Shown piece after piece: positions 4,743 through 5,312 of a DNA stretch of 5,312 bases. Source of the DNA: Chamaesiphon sp. GTDB taxonomy: Bacteria > Cyanobacteriota > Cyanobacteriia > Cyanobacteriales > Chamaesiphonaceae. A program made the translations under genes and the position numbers. Under the pieces are notes generated by a model. That model searched no databases. It worked only from the letters and a program-made list of their open reading frames with translations, and had not been told where the DNA came from. The stretch lies in NCBI GenBank assembly GCA_026786125.1, contig JAJAYU010000132.1, positions 1 through 5,312 of the forward strand, written 5' to 3'. Position 1 is the stretch's first letter, and each line of letters starts with the position of its first letter.

Positions 4743-5312
4743 TTACTCAGAAATCGTCGCCCTTGGACGAGCAGCTACTTGTCTGACGATCGAAATTACC
4801 AAACATCCGATCGTTGTGGCAATTATGCCGATCGCTATCGGTACGCCTTGACCGAACATTAGCAACAGTCCGGCGATCGCGATTTGTAACCCGCTCGCCA
4901 ATGGCACTAAAAATCGCCATTTCACCTGCCAAGCAGCGAATGTAGTCAGTACAGACCATAAGAAAATCCACATTAATTCTCGACCGCTGCTCCAGGGTAC
5001 AACCAGTGGAATCGGCTGTACTCGATCTTTTGCCAGGAGGAGGCGATCGAGCGCGAGCGCATCTTTAGCTAGAATAGATTTGGGTTCAAATATCCCAACT
5101 AGGACAAACTTGCGATCGAATAATTTCTTAATTTCTCGATCTGATAATTTGGAAATCTGACTGAGATCGATCGGGTGGCGATTTTTATTTGATAAGTCGG
5201 GATTTAATCTAATTACCTGCTGAAACGGTGGGGGCAAATTATTTAGCTCCAATAGTTGGATTGGCAGCGGTCGATCGCCGCAGTTAGATTTGATGAGTGA
5301 ATAATTTAGATC
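4743..5312 (-). CDS. CHASE2-like membrane sensor, C-terminal part only (enters from right edge)
   Basis: The last 189 codons of a gene whose start lies beyond the window are visible; the frame is open right to base 5312. A TTG at 5252 is not needed as a start, since 20 further sense codons precede it. The visible part begins with an extracytoplasmic-type region containing LSDREIKKLFDRKFVLVGI (about 56-74), which matches the closing strand of CHASE2 domains (pattern KDRIVLIG). After a short loop and WSSGREL come three membrane helices at about 114-130, 134-154 and 157-177, then a short basic tail. A short domain followed by three helices is the known end of CHASE2 sensors. In some cyanobacterial proteins CHASE2 is C-terminal, behind an effector such as a CHAT protease domain; which effector is present here cannot be seen. 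The loop before the helices is shorter than I remember for the family, so CHASE2 is a likely, not certain, call. Confidence 0.7.
   Translation of the reverse strand, partial: DLNYSLIKSNCGDRPLPIQLLELNNLPPPFQQVIRLNPDLSNKNRHPIDLSQISKLSDREIKKLFDRKFVLVGIFEPKSILAKDALALDRLLLAKDRVQPIPLVVPWSSGRELMWIFLWSVLTTFAAWQVKWRFLVPLASGLQIAIAGLLLMFGQGVPIAIGIIATTIGCLVISIVRQVAARPRATISE

Noticed and set aside
5250..5252. TTG as the start of the CHASE2-like gene
   Set aside because: The frame stays open for 20 more codons to the window edge and the protein is clearly a C-terminal portion, so the real start is outside.
1..5312. CRISPR array, tRNA, rRNA or insertion sequence
   Set aside because: No regularly spaced repeats, cloverleaf-like segments, transposase motifs or terminal inverted repeats with target duplications were seen on either strand.

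Overview
This window most likely comes from a cyanobacterial chromosome. Four complete HIP1 octamers (GCGATCGC at 1665-1672, 1881-1888, 3940-3947 and 4873-4880) and many CGATCG cores are visible. The protein families are also cyanobacterial: three COP23-type secreted proteins, a signal peptidase I with a multi-spanning N-terminal extension, and a CHASE2-like membrane protein. The genus cannot be fixed from the sequence alone.

Every convincing gene lies on the minus strand, so transcription runs right to left. The order is: the C-terminal end of a CHASE2-like membrane sensor (4743-5312, entering from the right edge); a signal peptidase I homologue (3380-4492) interrupted by one in-frame TAA; a short secreted trypsin-like protease of the HtrA/HhoA type without a PDZ domain (2399-3106); three tandem COP23-family genes (1719-2297, 1070-1594, 525-1064); and the start of a secreted protein with a domain like those found beside some bacterial Ser/Thr kinases (1-446, leaving at the left edge).

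The gaps between genes are short. They hold two strong palindromes (472-504 and 1648-1688), two possible terminators (2341-2362 and 4537-4563) and two unproven small open frames. The two downstream COP23 genes are the most tightly spaced pair, with a 5-base gap.

The common theme is the cell envelope: every readable product has a signal peptide or membrane segments. A plausible but unproven reading is a locus for exported proteins, with a processing-type membrane protein and an envelope protease beside a set of small disulfide-bonded secreted proteins. The most notable point is the signal peptidase homologue. It carries Ala where the family has its nucleophilic Ser, and its conserved GDNR box lies intact and in frame beyond a single nonsense codon. 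It is therefore either a decaying pseudo-enzyme, a non-catalytic relative of LepB, or the site of a sequencing error.
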